From Bacillota bacterium (GTDB taxonomy: Bacteria > Bacillota > Clostridia > Oscillospirales > Oscillospiraceae), in NCBI GenBank assembly GCA_023393155.1, contig JAEWML010000187.1, forward strand, positions 1 through 6,278: DNA of 6,278 nt, written 5' to 3'. Under the pieces are notes generated by a model that was not told the origin of the DNA, did not search any database, and saw nothing but the letters and a program-made list of their open reading frames with translations. The first letter of the stretch is position 1. Every line of letters starts with the position of its first letter. Both the position numbers and the translations under genes were made by a program. Below are positions 6,257 to 6,278 of this stretch, piece by piece.

Positions 6257-6278
6257 TATCCGCGGTGCCACCTAACTT
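6215..6278 (-). ncRNA. T-box riboswitch, 3' part (antiterminator and terminator)
   Basis: The minus strand carries the T-box core TAGGTGGCACCGCG (6274-6261), close to the AGGGTGGNACCGCG consensus. The antiterminator can form by pairing TTAGG (6275-6271) with CCTAA (6244-6240) and GCG (6263-6261) with CGT (6247-6245). The acceptor-binding bulge reads UGGC, which pairs with a tRNA ending in GCCA, so discriminator base G. That fits tRNA-Asn (and tRNA-Asp). Uncharged tRNA would favour the antiterminator and allow asnB, and probably glnN, to be transcribed. Stem I with the specifier loop lies beyond the right edge, so the amino acid is inferred from the gene and the discriminator. Confidence 0.9.

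Noticed and set aside
6170..6271. 34-residue N-terminal extension of asnB
   Set aside because: Class II amidotransferases need the cysteine immediately after the initiator Met. The extra codons are the T-box leader terminator and ribosome binding site read as protein.
1..6278. tRNA or rRNA genes, CRISPR repeats, insertion sequence ends
   Set aside because: I looked on both strands and saw no cloverleaf-like sequence, regularly spaced repeats, or terminal inverted repeats with a DDE transposase.

Overview
The window is from a spore-forming-lineage Bacillota, probably a GC-rich clostridium of the Oscillospiraceae/Eubacteriales type. This rests on a T-box leader, a type III glutamine synthetase, a clostridial-style large serine recombinase and a recognisable piece of the sporulation regulator SpoVT. 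No taxonomic marker is present, so the placement is inference.

Left part (1-169): a strong, roughly symmetrical terminator hairpin (72-97) lies between a possible minus-strand gene start at the left edge and a clear sigma-A-like promoter (TTGCGT, 17 nt, TACAAT) for a rightward gene.

Centre-left (170-2368): one uninterrupted 732-codon reading frame begins as a large serine recombinase (resolvase catalytic domain, recombinase domain, zinc ribbon, long coiled coil). From about residue 583 it continues in frame as the C-terminal ~150 residues of SpoVT: the second half of the AbrB-like DNA-binding domain plus the GAF-like sensor domain. The first ~32 residues of SpoVT are absent. The simplest reading is that this is the right-hand end of an integrated element that split spoVT, with the recombinase gene reading across the attachment site into the spoVT 3' part. 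Elements of this kind in other sporulation genes (the skin element in sigK, for example) are excised in the mother cell to rebuild the gene. Whether that happens here cannot be told from this window, and the other end of the element lies outside it.

Right part (2427-6278, minus strand): two genes converge on the recombinase/spoVT frame across a bidirectional terminator. asnB (glutamine-hydrolysing asparagine synthetase) is preceded by a T-box antiterminator/terminator whose upper part is cut by the right edge of the window. Downstream of it, 71 bp away and without a convincing terminator or promoter between, is glnN (type III glutamine synthetase). Together they form an amide-nitrogen unit: GSIII makes glutamine, AsnB uses glutamine to make asparagine, and the T-box would tie both to the charging of a tRNA, most likely tRNA-Asn.
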